A DNA stretch of 64,000 nt from Progne subis subis (taxonomy: Eukaryota > Chordata > Aves > Passeriformes > Hirundinidae). Shown one piece after another: positions 12,195-25,402 of this stretch; position 1 is the first letter of the stretch; each line of letters starts with the position of its first letter. Location of the stretch: assembly GCA_022316685.1 (NCBI GenBank), contig JAKJHU010000039.1, forward strand, positions 6,052,532-6,116,531, in the 5' to 3' direction. The position numbers were made by a program, and so were the translations under genes. Below the pieces are notes generated by a model, which saw only the letters and a program-made list of their open reading frames with translations, made no database searches and had not been told where the DNA came from.

Positions 12195-12691
12195 TAGTGT
12201 TCATTCAGGGGCTGGAGTGTGTCCAGAGAAAGGCAATGGAGCTGGTCAAGGGTCTGGAGCACAGCTCTGATGAGGAGCTGCTGAGGGAGCTGGGGTTGTT
12301 CAGCCTGGAGAAAAGGAGGCTCAGGGGAGACTTTATCACTCTCTACAACTCCCTGAAGGAGGAGTTTGTAGGCAGATGGGCGTCAGTCTCTTCTCCCAAG
12401 TAACAGGGCTAGAGGAAATGACTTCAGGTTGCACCAGGGGAGGTTTAGGTTGGATATTGTGAAGAATTTCTTCACCAAAAGGGTTGTCAAGCATTTGCTC
12501 ACACAGCTGAGGGAAGTGGTGGGGTCACCATCCCTGGAGGTGTTTGAAAGATGTGTAGGTTTGGTACTTGGGTGTGTGGTTACTGGTTAATGGTGGACTT
12601 GACATTGCTGGGTTAATGGCTGGGATCAATGATTTTAATCCCTTCCAATGCAGCATATTCTATGATTTTATAAATGATTTTATGATTCATG
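12195..12691 (+). mobile_element. CR1 LINE 3' fragment, plus orientation
   Basis: The sequence matches the avian CR1 3' region I recognise. It has the phrase GGAGTGTGTCCAGAGAAAGG, then AGCCTGGAGAAAAGGAGGCT, the GGTTGGATATTGTGAAGAAT block, and a degenerate ATTCTATGATT tail at 12655-12690. The copy is 5'-truncated, as CR1 copies usually are. It preserves a 76-codon chance reading frame from 12173, a remnant of the reverse-transcriptase end with no function expected. Divergence suggests an old insertion. Confidence 0.9.
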
Positions 12692-15600
12692 ACAGCCACC
12701 ATGCTTCTGCATGTTGCTCAGTGTATTTCCAGGTGATGCCAGGCTCCTTGTATAGCAAATCCAGCGCTTCCAGGAAGAATTGGGCATTCTCTGTCCATAT
12801 CTCACACAGCTGATGTGTATACTCACAGTGCATTTAACAAAGATCAGAACCACCGGATATTTGAGTCTCTGGTAGATAATGAATGATTCTGACATCATCA
12901 CGTTGTGTCTTAGCTGGCAAACCTAGGGCAAAAATCTGAAAAGCCCAGTGACCACTGGCATCTCAGCTTCTTCTTATACACATACTTTAGACTGCGTGTT
13001 CTTCAGCACTCAACTCCTGTAGAGCACTGGTGAAATTCAGTCCATCCATTCTCAGCTGCTGATCATGCAGCACAAGATATGTAAAGGCATTTTGGTGTTT
13101 CATTTAAGGCTGAAATTCAGTTACACTGCATCAGACATGTGCGTGCCTGACTCCAGCTCTTGCTTCCTCCCTTCACTCCTTTTAACAGTGTTCTGACCTC
13201 CCTTCCCCCATGAAGATCCGAGATATGAATTAACTGAATTCCTCAGATTCTGAAGTTCTGACTACAAGCTTTCAGAGACTGGGAATCCTGCCATGCCATA
13301 GTATGCTGAAGGGTGTGGGCAGCCATGCTCCATGTACAGCACAGTCACTGAACTTTGAATATCTAAGGGCCAGCACTTCTAGAGAGTTTGGGTTTTGCTT
13401 TGTTCACTTAATTAGTGAGAAAAACTTTGTTTTTTCAGCTTCATTTTCCCAGTTAGCATTCCAGGTGCACTGTACCTAGTGGTGTTTTAAGTGGAAAAGT
13501 AAATTAGGAATTTCCTATAGACTAGTTAGAAAACAAAAATAATAGGCAAAATAGCTCACCTGATGTGTATTTGTAATTCAACCAGTGCATGTATATGCTA
13601 GAAATAAATGAAGTTGGAGGAGGGTTTTTGTCAGGATTGATGTAATCCAAGCATTATTAGGTGTAGCTCTATTAAAATCAATAGAAATTAGAAATGCTTA
13701 TTAAAAGTTCATTACTGTCTGGAGTCATTAGAACAGTATGGTGTGATGGTAATAACAGCAGGGAAATGCACAGGGTGTACAACAGACAAAGCCAAACATT
13801 TTTCCAGCATTATGCATATTTCAGAGCATGCAACACAGATTTGCAGTTTTAGTCAACAGAGTCCAGACTGAAAAGTGATGGGTCTCAATATATACAAGAA
13901 ATGGTTCTTTTAGGCATGATTCTTTTAATCAAAAAAGTTATTCTAAATATGTATTAATAATTTAATCTAGTAGCACTCACTTTTTTAATGTATCAAAAGC
14001 AATGATAAATGCTGTTATCATGTGACCATTCATATCTATTATGGCCTTTTTTGGATCAGCACCTATGTCATGACTCCTTGTGTTCTTTGTATACCCACAG
14101 AAGCACTCCTCATTTTTGTGAATTTAAGTTCAGAAAACCGTATTAACATCAGGGGCCATTTGTAAGGCAGAATGTGGACTGTCTTGTCCCAGTCTCCCCA
14201 GTGGCCCAATGTAGTAAGGGTACTTTAAATGTGACTAGCACAAGCTGACAGCACTACATTCAGCAGAAAGAATGTACAGCCCACTCTTATTACCATATTA
14301 ATTAATAAATGGGTGAGCTCCCTCCATTTTTTATACAAAACTGTATGAAAAAAACATTAGAAAATCTACCTGCTATGGAAGACACCTGAATTAATCTCTC
14401 TTATGACTAGTTTTGGTTTTAATTCACATGTTAGTTCCCTAACTAGGTCTGAGAACTCCAATCTCTGTTTGCACTACAGGTTAGGGGTTTCACTGGTGTG
14501 GAACACTTGCAAGACACTGGTTACTGGTCAGGATCTTGTTTGCCTGGTTTCTGCTGCCTCCAGAACTATACAAATATTCTATGTTAGTGATTAGGGAGCA
14601 GACATCTAGAAATCAGACACAGTGATGTCATCGTAGTGACAATATAGCATCGTGTCTATCTCACTTTGCACTTTGGTGGATTCAGCTCTTAGAGATAGTA
14701 ACATGAACATCTCCATATCTAACACATACCTTAGTCATGTTATTTATCTGTTTAGTATTTCTCTTTAATAAGCTGGGTGAGTTTTTTTAAAAATCAGATT
14801 CAGTTGTTAGAAAATTCTTTATTTGTTTTAATGGCTTAACATCATTGTGAGTTAAATTTAATTCCTTCAGGAATCATCTCCTGATCACTGTCTTTGATCA
14901 GAGTGTTTTTACGTGTTTTTCTCAGTCCTAAGCTCCAGTGATGAGATGTCAAGAAATATTTCCATGCACTCACAATCTGGGAAGTAAGATAGGCATCCCT
15001 GTAAGTCATTGCTATAAAAATCAGATTTTACTGCTGTAAATTCAGCACTCCAGATGTTGCCAGGGCTTGCAGAGTGGACTCACTGAAGAGGTCAAAGCTG
15101 CTTGGTTCACTTCTCACACGGGAATTGCTTGGTCTTGTGCACTGCTGAAGGACAGGGCTGCCACAGCCGAAGGTACCCAGGTTCACAGAGGTACCCATAT
15201 TCCAGCTGTATGGTGTTGCACAGCACCCAACATGTCTGCAAGTCTGAGCACAGAGCCCCACACCTGCAGATGTGCTACAGGTCAGGACTCCATGCAGCAC
15301 ATGTAAAAGCTTGCACATTGTTTTTCTACGCAAATCTGCCTGACAGAGAATAGAGACCCTCATCCTATCCAATGGGGCTTTCATTCCAATCACTGGCTAC
15401 TGCCTGCAATCAAATCATATTGCCCCTCTTCCTCCCCCCTCTCCCAAATGTAACAAGTGCAACTTAATTTCCTTTTTTTTTTTTTTTTTTTTTTTTTTTT
15501 CCCCTAGTAGTATGATGGAGATGATGTTTCAGAATCCTGCATTGATGCCTTGAGACCTTATTTTAATACTAGCCTAAATATATTCTTGGGCATTTTATTT

Positions 15601-18600
15601 TGTACCAGTATTATTTTTTATTTAGAATAGACTTCTCTTCCCCCCATTTTCCTCTGATGTTATATTCCCTTCTTTTATATGTTCACACCGAGGAATTTCC
15701 AGTAAGATAGCCTTCTTCATCCCCTTCATTGTTCTAGCAGCACCTCTTGGTACCGAGTCCAGTGTGAATCCATCTTTTCTGGTCACATTTGACCAGCATT
15801 TAACACTACAGATTTTGAAGACATTAATGCATTGCTTTCTCTGCATCATGGATCCTCTGCCTTCTTCCATTGGTCTGATTATATCACATGACTTGTATAT
15901 CTAATTCGTTTTTCCACTCTGCTCTTACAGAAATTTGTTTTGGTCCTTTAAGGTCATAATTTTGCATTATTCACTGAAAATTCCATTCTATTTCTGTTAC
16001 TGCAGCCCTGGAGGTTATGAAGGTCTTCCTGCGTGATAATCCAATCCTCTTCTCTATCACAAATACCCTCCAGTTTTTTGTTTTAGCAGATTTCAGTTGC
16101 TCATTTACTTCCTATCTTTTATGTCAAGATCATTAATGAGAAGATTAAATAAGATTGTTCTCAAAGTGAATCCAGGAAACTCCATTGATAATTCCCCTTT
16201 CTCCTGATAGAAGACTCCTCTCCAGTCAGTTTCTTATATGCTTTACAGTTCATATGTTATTGATTGTCATCTTAATTAATATTATACAAAATACCTTAAG
16301 GAGTCCAGCAAAATTAGGTCTAGAATAGATCTCTGTACAGAATACAAAATCATTTTATCAAATAAATATATCAATCAAGTCTACAATAACTTATCAGTGA
16401 TAAGTGGTATACTTTTATCCTACTTCTGATCCTTCTTTATCTTTTATTATGTTTCCCTTCCAAATGTGACATAAAATCCTGATCATTATTCAGCTCAGAG
16501 ATACATGCTTTGGCACCTGCCTGGTTAATTTATTCTCTTTCTTGGTTAAATCTAAAAACTAATATGAACAGATTTATGTCTCAATTTTATTGTTAATAAA
16601 TTAAGCCCAAAATATTTGATACCTAATTCAAAATTTAAATGCTAATATTAGAACAAATTATTTTCTAATGTTTTGTTAATAATTATTAATAAAACAGTGT
16701 CTCAGAAATGTACAAAGAGGGGAAATATGAAAACAAAGAAACAGCTATAAATAGTATTGTGGATGGCATTCATAAATTCTGTAAACATGATACAGCCAAA
16801 TTTCAATTAAGGACCATGCTGTTATCTCACTGTGGAGCCCTGCATAACTGCCTTGTCATCCAATATGAATCAATCAGACTCAGCTGTGACATTGCACATC
16901 CCTAAAATAAATTTCAGCATTGATGTGTTTTAGATTCAGAACCAGATGTAAACAGCAGGTTACTCAAAGGGGAGGGGGTTAGAAGAATTCGTAGATCATT
17001 AGGACGGGACTTAACCTGAAAATGATTTAACAAAGAGCCTTACTGAATCTGATTGAACCTTACTTGCTCTTGTAATTTGATTTAGTTCATCACCAAGTTT
17101 ACAGGTCACACACAATCATATCTCAAAAGCAGCCAAACCATTTTATGATTCATGTGGCAACGAGAGAGCTGTGTAGGTTAGGGCATTGATTGCAGAGGGG
17201 AGTGTCACCCCATGAATCACCAGTAGGGCACATTTTAGTGTTTCCCGTAAGCTTGTCCCACAGGTACTGACTTGGTGTAACTCACTTTTGGTTTGTCAGT
17301 GGGATTCAATGCAATCTTGTATCACTGCAGAGCACTGGTGTGTCTTATGGATCAGAAATGAACGTACACATTGAGATAAAATAATCACAATTAAGTAGAA
17401 TTCTTATCTGTTGGTGGCTCAGAGCTGATTTTTTGCCTATATGTCTGGGACACAGGATTACATGAAAACGAGAGCTTAGAAAAATCAGCCCAGACTGGAG
17501 GGGGAATCCATTGCCAGGACATATTACTGTATGATCCTCAGTCTTCAGTGCTACAGCTGGGTGATTATTTGAGATGTAAAATAAGAAATACAGCAAATAA
17601 AATGTTTTTGTGACAAGTGAAAGGCAAAATTTAACAAAGACCTTTATTAGGTGCAATTGAACTTTACACTGTTTTGTAAAGGCCTACCTTTGTCCTAAGC
17701 ACTGATTCTGTGGGTGGGGAGATTTCAAAGTTTGAATTCCAAAAATAGCATTGCCTTAAATGCCAGGAAATAAGCTGCATTGCAGGTTTGGTAAATCTGA
17801 AGGTTTTATTCAGCCACTTAGTCATAGCTGCCCCCTCAAGCAAGACATAACAAAAGGATATTTTTTTGAGAAGAAAAAATATGATGTCCTGAAACTGCAT
17901 GGGTCCTTTGTATTTCATAAAAGAAGCAGAGTTAAAAGATTTCCTGTTGTAAAGGATTATAAAATGACTAGAGCCAATAAACTGTACATAATGATTTTGA
18001 CTTCACGTAATCAGCAAAGCTCCATTGACTTTAATGGAAAAACATTGATTTGCACTAACAGAAGAGCTGAGTGGAAGGGACTGACTGTCTTGTTAATGTG
18101 GGTAATATTCCTGAAATAATTCTCAAAAATAGAGATTATTAATGGTTTGTATTTCTTCTGGAGCTTCATTCCGCATGTCCTTATGGTTTCAGTGCCAAAA
18201 CTGACAAAGCTAACAGTACTGCTGCACAAAGTGCAAGGAATTTATTGTCTTTTTCCCCCTGATCTGGATGAGGATCCCTCACCAGTCCTGAGGCACAGCT
18301 CCCCTCTCTAACTGCTGGTATGTGTTGCTTTGTGCACTTGTACAGCATCTGCCACGGCGGCAGAGGGGGGTACCTGAGAATTCAGCAGCAGTGAACAGGA
18401 CACTCAATTCCCTGACTTTTGCATGGAGTCAAACATTGCCCTGACTGAAGTTTTTTTTATTTTATTTTTTAAGTTCATGTTATTCCATGTATCTGCAGGA
18501 TTTGACCCTACATGTCACAATTACAGTGATAATTGTGGACAGATCTGGACATGGCAATTAGGATAACACAGCTGAGATTCCCAAATCCAGAGTAATGTTC

Positions 18601-19767
18601 TGGTTTTGTAGCTTGGGAATGAGAAACTTTCACCTCAGTGGGAGGACTGGTAACATTTCCTAGGCTGGTTCAGTTTCTGTTTGCAGAGCCACCCATGTGG
18701 CTTTGGCCACATGTAAAATTCTCAGTGAGACTGGTTCACCTGTTCACCATCAAATCCACCCATTCAGATGCAAAAAAATCTGTAAGTCAAAAGGCATTAA
18801 TGTGGAAAAAGGACAAAAGAAACTTAAAGCACCAGTGCTTTCTTTCCTTCCCTCCAATACACATTGTCCAGCTGGGACAAAAAGCATCTATAACACTGCA
18901 TGGTTCTTCACTGAGGAGCTGATCCTGGACCTGCTCATGAACATTACAAGTATCACTCTGTCTGACCACATACAGTACAGGTCAGGGGCTTAAATACCAA
19001 ACATTTCAGTTCCCCACATTGCAATACAAGGCTTGTTTGTGCTCAAATACACAATTACAGTTTTGATTTCTATATACACATATATGACCCCTCATAGTAT
19101 CATATTATCTTTGCCTTGACCGTGGGACTATTGCAACTCAATAAAGTGCTAATGGAAACCCAAATGTTATTTCATTAACTTTCATTCCAGATAATAGCCT
19201 GGCCTGGACAACATAATAAAGTTGCACTGGCTAGAGGCTGATGGCCAAGTGCTTTTGTTATCTTTAGCCATGCATGCTTTGTGCAGACCTCCCTTGTCAT
19301 ACAAGCTATCCCAGCTGAATTTGTGCTTAGATGGGCTCAGTGTGTTTGCCTGATGGCATGTCCTGTCCATCAGTGAAAAACACTGCACTATTCTAAAATA
19401 CCACAGCAGAAGCTGTGCAAATTTTTCCTGGTGTGCTTACTGGATTTTCACAGTAGGGTGCTTTACTGTAACCTACCTGAAGTGCAGGATGAAGTAATGT
19501 ATTAGCAATGCCACAAGAGATTCCCTGATTGGTTTGAGCCAACCTAAAACTGCACTGCTGATAAAAAGCATTGCGCTATCCTTAATATTCTCCCTATGTT
19601 GTTATTATGCTGGCCTAAGTGAAACTGCTCCTGCAAGAAAAGCATGTAAATTGGATCAGCTCCCTCATCTCTCTGCCCCTGGAGCTGCACTGAGGGAGCC
19701 CTGGGACAGCAGAGACAGTAGGGGCATGACACGGAGAGACATGACTTCCCCTTTAGCCTTCGATGTG
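12692..19767. other. Intergenic region, no gene seen
   Basis: AT-rich unique sequence with a T28 run at 15473-15500. The stretch at about 13600-14060 is low in repeats and could be conserved non-coding DNA, but nothing in the sequence proves that. Reading frames such as 15028-15393 (minus) and 17760-18119 (plus) have no recognisable domain, codon bias or splice context. Confidence 0.6.
15473..15500. repeat. Poly(T) tract
   Basis: Run of 28 T followed by CCCCTAG. There is no exon-like sequence downstream. Confidence 0.9.
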
Positions 19768-20353
19768 TGCTCTGGTTTCAGCTGAGATAGGTAAATTTTC
19801 TTCCTAGTAGCTGGTACAATGCTGTGTTTCAGATTTGGTATGAGAATAATGTTGATTGCACACTGGTATTTTAGATGTTGATAAGTGGTGCTTGCCCCAA
19901 GTCAAGGACTTTTCACTGTTTCACTGTTCCACTGAAGAGATACACAAAAAGCTGGGAGGGAGCATGGTCAGGACACCTGAAAAAACTGGCCAAAGAGATG
20001 TTCCATACCACTGAATACCCAGTATATAAAGTGGAGAAGTTATCTGGAAGGGCACCGAGCACTGCTTGGTGATGAGTTGGGCATCGATCAGCGGGTAGTA
20101 AGCCATTATATTGTGCACCACCGTTTTTTAAAAAATTGAGTTCTATTTATCTCTCTCTTTTTGTTATCTACATTTTAATTGCAATTATTATTTTTATTAT
20201 ATTTTACTTTATTTCAAGTATTAAACTGCTCTTATCTCAACCCTGAGGTTTTACCTTTTTCTGATTCTTGTCCTGATCCCACTGGGGTGGGAAGCAGGGA
20301 GTGAGTGAGCAGCTGTGTGGTACTTAGTTGCCAGCTGAAGTTCAGTGATGACA
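19768..20353 (+). mobile_element. Solo LTR of an avian endogenous retrovirus, plus orientation
   Basis: The element begins TGCTCTGGTTTCAGCTGAGA and ends in a degenerate GATGACA, so it has TG...CA termini. Inside are features of a common avian ERV LTR: TTTTCTTCCTAGTAGCTGGT near the 5' end, a TATATAA box at 20023-20029, a GGGCATCGATCAGCGGGTAG block downstream, an ATTAAA signal at 20220, and a 3' segment GAGTGAGTGAGCAGCTGTGT. Flanking pentamers ATGTG (19763-19767) and ATGAG (20354-20358) look like a target duplication with one mismatch. No gag, pol or env lies on either side, so it is a solo LTR left by recombination between LTRs. Confidence 0.88.
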
Positions 20354-20358
20354 ATGAG

Positions 20359-23300
20359 CTCAATCCAAACGGAACCCTTGGTTGTTTTACATTCAGCATC
20401 TCCAGATTGAGAGAACTGGCCTGTCTGGAAGCACGGGCTGCAGCTCAGGTGCTGGTGGTCATACTACAGGAATTAGTTACTCAGTGTAGCTATTATGATC
20501 AACCCGCACATCTTGGCTGCTTGCAGTGATCACCATCAGTTGAGTCAAGCTGTCTCAGGAGATGTCAACTCAAAAGCAGACAGCTGGAAATAAAACTGCA
20601 GTGGAGCTAAACAGCGAGTGCTTTCTGTGGCTGTGCTTCAACCCAAACCTCTTATTGTAACTGGCTGTCCAACACAATTTAAAATAAACAAGCATCTGCA
20701 TCTCCATAGCTATTAAGTCAGAAAAAGAGAACAAGAAGGTGATTAGTTGGCCAGCCAATGTCTGCATGGCCCAATTTTTTCTTTTCTGACTACCTCTCAA
20801 ATCCTCATGCCTCTGGTTCTGCAGATACTACATAGAAAGGAATGCATTTGGATGAAGCATAGAATTATTCTTTTACTGGACCTCTGAGCAAGCATGAGTT
20901 TGTGACCATAAATGAAACACAGGATGTTTCTTAGGGTGGCTACTCCCATGCAGATGTGCTGAAATTTGAATGTCACAACAGATTTACCCGGAGATGGAAG
21001 CAGCTTTGCTTTGAGTAAGATATTGTCATGTTTGAAGAGCTGTTCCTGGCCATTAAATAATGCCTCAGATGATTGCTGGTTTAATGCTGCATCTATCAGA
21101 CTAAGCTTTTTCTTTGGCAAACTTATCAGGAGTAACATGGGGAATTTTTTTTTCCTTGATCATTTTGAATGAGACCACTTTGGTCAAAAAACCTTTAGAA
21201 TGCTGGTCAGGTAAGGCTCACCTGATATGAGCAGGAAGACAAAGAACACACAGTGTTTGGTTGGCTTGTGAATGTTGCCTCAAGCAGAACATGTTAGTGG
21301 CCATCACATCCTCTCACACTGCAAGGGATGCCCTACTACTACTGGCATTCAGAGGAAGCACTGGGAGATGTCCAAGGTTTTCAGAGGAGAACTCAGTTCA
21401 AGAGTGCAACAGCAAAAAACAGTGACCAAGAAGCCAGTAAGCAGCAGAATAGGAGAACAAAAGACTGAATCTAAGATTGAGATTAAGAAGAGACAAAAAT
21501 GAAATGAGCTGACTACACAAAGGGCCTAAAGGTATGGGAGTGGGGGGAAAATAGTAATTTTGCAATAAGATGGAGGGAGCAGAGACCTGCCCTCAGTCAA
21601 GACCAAATGAAATTGGGGTATGGAATGGGGTGTTCCAACAAAGAGAAAGGAAGAGACAGATTGGAGGGAGAACAAGATATTAGGAAGGAAAAATGCTAAA
21701 TGTTAAAAAAGAGGGGAAAATAATCAAAAAGAAAAACAAAAGTATTAGTATAAAAGGAAACAAGATGACAGGGAGCAAAAGACTAGTAGTACCCAACAAT
21801 ACTGATATATGAATTAGGCAGAAAGTGTCATTCAGTCAGTTCTGACAAGATAAGCAGCACTGTGCAGTCCTTCCTGATACCCACTATTGTACCAGTGACA
21901 AGACATGACAAGAGCCGCTTTGTCTTCCCTGCCTGGTGCTGCCCTGCTGCGGCAGAGTTGGCCTTTGAGGAATGGTGTGTATGAGGTCAGTCTTAGCAAA
22001 TCTGCTTTCTATCCTTCTTGGTCGCAATTTCCTCAACAAGGCCTTATTTATACTGAGGGTACTTTCTATTTTACTCTTCCCTAGCAGTGACAAGCACTAC
22101 TGTAAATGGTCTTTTGGTATTTTTTACCTCAGATTCATCTCAGCATCTGACACAAAAAAGAGTAATAACACTGCTTTGGAGAAGTCTCCCATAAAGCTCT
22201 TACCATTGCAGTTACTGACTGACAGAGTTAAGACTGCTGTGAAGCTGATATCCCAAAGCATTCTTATTGCCCTCTGCAGCACATGGATTAAACCAAGCAG
22301 CTCTGAAATTAAAAACCTGATAACCAACATGGGAAAACAATCTCTGTTTTCAGCTGTCATGTCACTAAAAAGGTTTGTAATTTTCTGTTATAAATTTTGT
22401 TACAATAAAGAATTAAAGAATTTTGTGCTGTACTTGGTACAAGTGAAATCCTTAGTCTGGAGCAAAGGTGAGGCAGGAAATTTTGGCTTTTTCATTAAAA
22501 AACTACATTAAGAATTGGGAGGAATGATCAAAAAGGATTCTCTCAGAATGTTCTCTGAAGTACTCCACGTTTCAACTGGTTTATAAAGAAGGGACTAGAA
22601 TTTAGGAAAAGAGTTCAATTGCTTTAAATCCAAATTAGGCAGCTGAAATGCTGATCAGTCTTGTGACTTGTTTATAAAATTTCTAAGTAACCCTGTGAAA
22701 CAAGGAGGAGAAAACTTCCTTATAGGCTCCTTCATAGACAATCCTACAGGAACTATGGGAGATTCAGTCTTCTTTTGCATCCATTTGTAATGAAGAATTT
22801 GTGCAGATCAGCAATCACCTACAATCTTTTATAGACATATGACAATTAGGTTAATAACAGCATACAATCCAAAGAAAAAACTGTCAATATGTTCACAGCT
22901 CAGAAAAAGTGAATTTTACCTGTGTCTACTGCATAATATATTCTTCCCCTTACAGCTTCTCGGTGTTAGTTCATGGCACTGGTGAAAAATGAGGCATTAG
23001 ATAGTTCAACTTTCTGCATCAGTGTAGCTGTATACGAATATCAATTCATTCATGGCAGACAAAGACAGTGTCTATAATGCCACGTAAATGAATTTTAAAA
23101 AGAAAGAATTGGATTCCTTCCTAGAGAAGAATTGTGATGAATTGCATTACAATATACCTGCATATATACAGTCTGCATCTTGCACAAGGAGGCCAGGATT
23201 TTTAAAACTGCAGAGTGAGCCTTTTCTGGGTCCCTGCAGTCTGAATAGAAACCCACACATCCTTATTATTTGCATATGTCCCCATTATACTATGGAATTC

Positions 23301-25302
23301 ACAGAAGACTATTCCACACTGAGAAACAGATTTTTTTTTTTCTTTTCTTATGGAAATTACTGTTCCTCAGAGCGTCTAGAAGTTACTGTGTGGTACTAAG
23401 CTATGTTTCTCTTTTTTCCCCTATAATATTACACAATTTTCCCTGTCTGTTCTACATATCACAACCTCTTCATGTTTCTAAGGAAATACAATCAGTTTGA
23501 TAGTAATTTTTTGCTGTAAAGTGATCTATCTCCATAACAGGTAAAAAGCCTCTATTGCTAACTGAGCTTTTTAGACAGGTTTTATAATTAGGTTTTGAAG
23601 ACTTTTTCTTGTTCACCCTTAAACTTCTGAGAACATTACACTTTAAACCCTAGTTTTCCACAGAAATAAAAGGTAAATATTGATTAATCTTTTACAAAAC
23701 GTAATTATCTGTTCTGTTACAAAAAAGAAAAAAGCACCACCATAAAGCTTTTATGATATGGTTCCTTAATACAGTTTCAGTTAGCATCAGTAGAGAAAAT
23801 TTAAATGAAGCATGTAGGGGAATTTAATCTCAAAGACAAAACTAAAGGAGGAATCCATCTGTTACTGATATATAGGAAAGCTGGTCCTTACAACAATTTG
23901 ACTGCAAGATGCTGTACCTGAGCTTCAATGAACAGTAGTACATGATGTAGCTTGAAGGAAACTTTTGAGTCATTAGGTTTAGAAAAGGAAGTCGAGAAGC
24001 TTCTCAAAAAGAAAAAAGTGCATGAAGAACAGTTCCTCACACTTTTAAAAAAAATACATATCAGCTAATGAAATACCAGAACTACAGTTCCTGCCTATAT
24101 CAAACGCTTGCATCCCTTGAATCACTCAATGATGAGTCATCCAGGGCAGGTAGTGCTATATGACGTGATGCCATGGGGAGAGATTCTCTGATAAAAACCA
24201 AATATTTCTTAAATTGTATGGCTTCTGATTTTCCAAGGCGAACACAAAGGAAATGGTATTGGTTGGATAAACTTCGGCCGAAAAGAAAGACGAAAAATAC
24301 GGAAATAGCACCATCTACTGATGTTATGGGTCTTTGCAGGTGGAAGTTTTTCAAAAATCGGGAGACCTACTACTTACAATACCGCAGCAGCGTTCATGGG
24401 ATCGGTTCCTCGTTGTATTTACAGCTCTGTAAACTCAAGATAATGCTGATCTTGCCTCAAGGCCTTAGCAGCTGAAGATGAGACTAAGAAAACATAGTAT
24501 CTGAATGGAACAAATGAGGAAAAAAGGGAGAAAAACTGAGTAGCTGAGTAAGTCGAAGTGAGTCCTGGAGCTAAAGGAGGATGTTGCTAGTAAAGGGAGT
24601 TAAGTTCTCAAGATGTCATTTTAGAGCCCCAAAACTTTCCTTTCTTTTGGTTTTGAACCACATTCTCCTTTGGGCCTAAACTACAGTTTATCAGAGTCAG
24701 TGGAACTCACTGTTACAAGAGTTTCCCCCTCCCTTATCCCATGTAATTTTCCAGCTGGTGAGGCAGGTTGGCTGGAGTAAGGGCCTGCTTGAAGACCAGA
24801 GTTGGTGAAGACAGCCAGGTGTGTGGAGGAGGGTAGGAATGCGGTCACACCAAAGGACTGTCAGATTGTCTCAGTTGCAACTTGCAATTTCATTCTTCCT
24901 GAGTTATATTTAGTTCACTGACTTGAATTATTATTGTTACGTAGACATAGAAAAGAGTGTGCAAGCAGCCAAGATGGAAACTCGTTAGGTAGGGTGAGCT
25001 CAGCTCTCAAAGGAAACTGCTCCTGGAGCTGCAGAGCAGGTTTATTAAGTTGAGTCTTGACAGAAGAGCAGTGAGAAGAAGTAATGCTCTTCTCCCACAT
25101 ATATGCCATGTCCCCATGGCATATATGATCTGTCTCAGCTGCTGAAGCAGAAACAGCAGGCAGCATGAATTGCTCTGCCAGCGGGGAGGAGCATAGGGAA
25201 AAATGTAGGGCAAGATATGGATCAAGTTGATCAGAGCAGGATGAAAGATGAATCCTTTTGGTATAACTTTTAGAGCCACAGAACTGCTGCTGTTTTGGAA
25301 TA
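20359..25302. other. Intergenic region, no gene seen
   Basis: AT-rich sequence. It includes a purine-rich stretch on the + strand at about 21340-21800 and a perfect 13-bp inverted repeat at 25098-25127. The 179-codon frame at 21972-22511 has no recognisable domain and composition like the surrounding DNA. Confidence 0.55.
25098..25127. repeat. Perfect 13-bp inverted repeat with 4-nt loop
   Basis: The left arm CATATATGCCATG (25098-25110) and right arm CATGGCATATATG (25115-25127) are exact reverse complements separated by TCCC. It could form a hairpin or cruciform. There is no obvious pre-miRNA, because the arms do not extend further. Confidence 0.9.
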
Positions 25303-25402
25303 CCACAGAATCATAGAATGGGCTAGGTTGGAAGGGACCTTAAAGATCACCTAGTTTGAATGCCTCTGCTATGGACAGGGACACTTTCACTAGACCAGAT
25401 CC
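25303..25402 (-). mobile_element. CR1 LINE 3'-end fragment, minus orientation
   Basis: It starts with CACAGAATCATAGAATGGGC, the reverse complement of the CR1 terminal repeats, then runs GGTTGGAAGGGACCTTAAAG and CAGGGACACTTTCACTAGAC. Only about 100 bp are recognisable, so it is a heavily truncated or eroded copy. Confidence 0.85.

Noticed and set aside
12173..12403. 76-codon frame with a plausible-looking protein
   Set aside because: It is the remnant 3' coding end of a CR1 LINE, not a host gene.
15028..15393. 121-codon minus-strand frame overlapped by two plus-strand frames
   Set aside because: Multiple overlapping frames with no domain and no splice context suggest chance.
21972..22511. 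179-codon plus-strand frame in intergenic DNA
   Set aside because: Hydrophobic and lysine-rich translation with no recognised domain, AT-rich codons like the surroundings, no splice or promoter context; consistent with chance.
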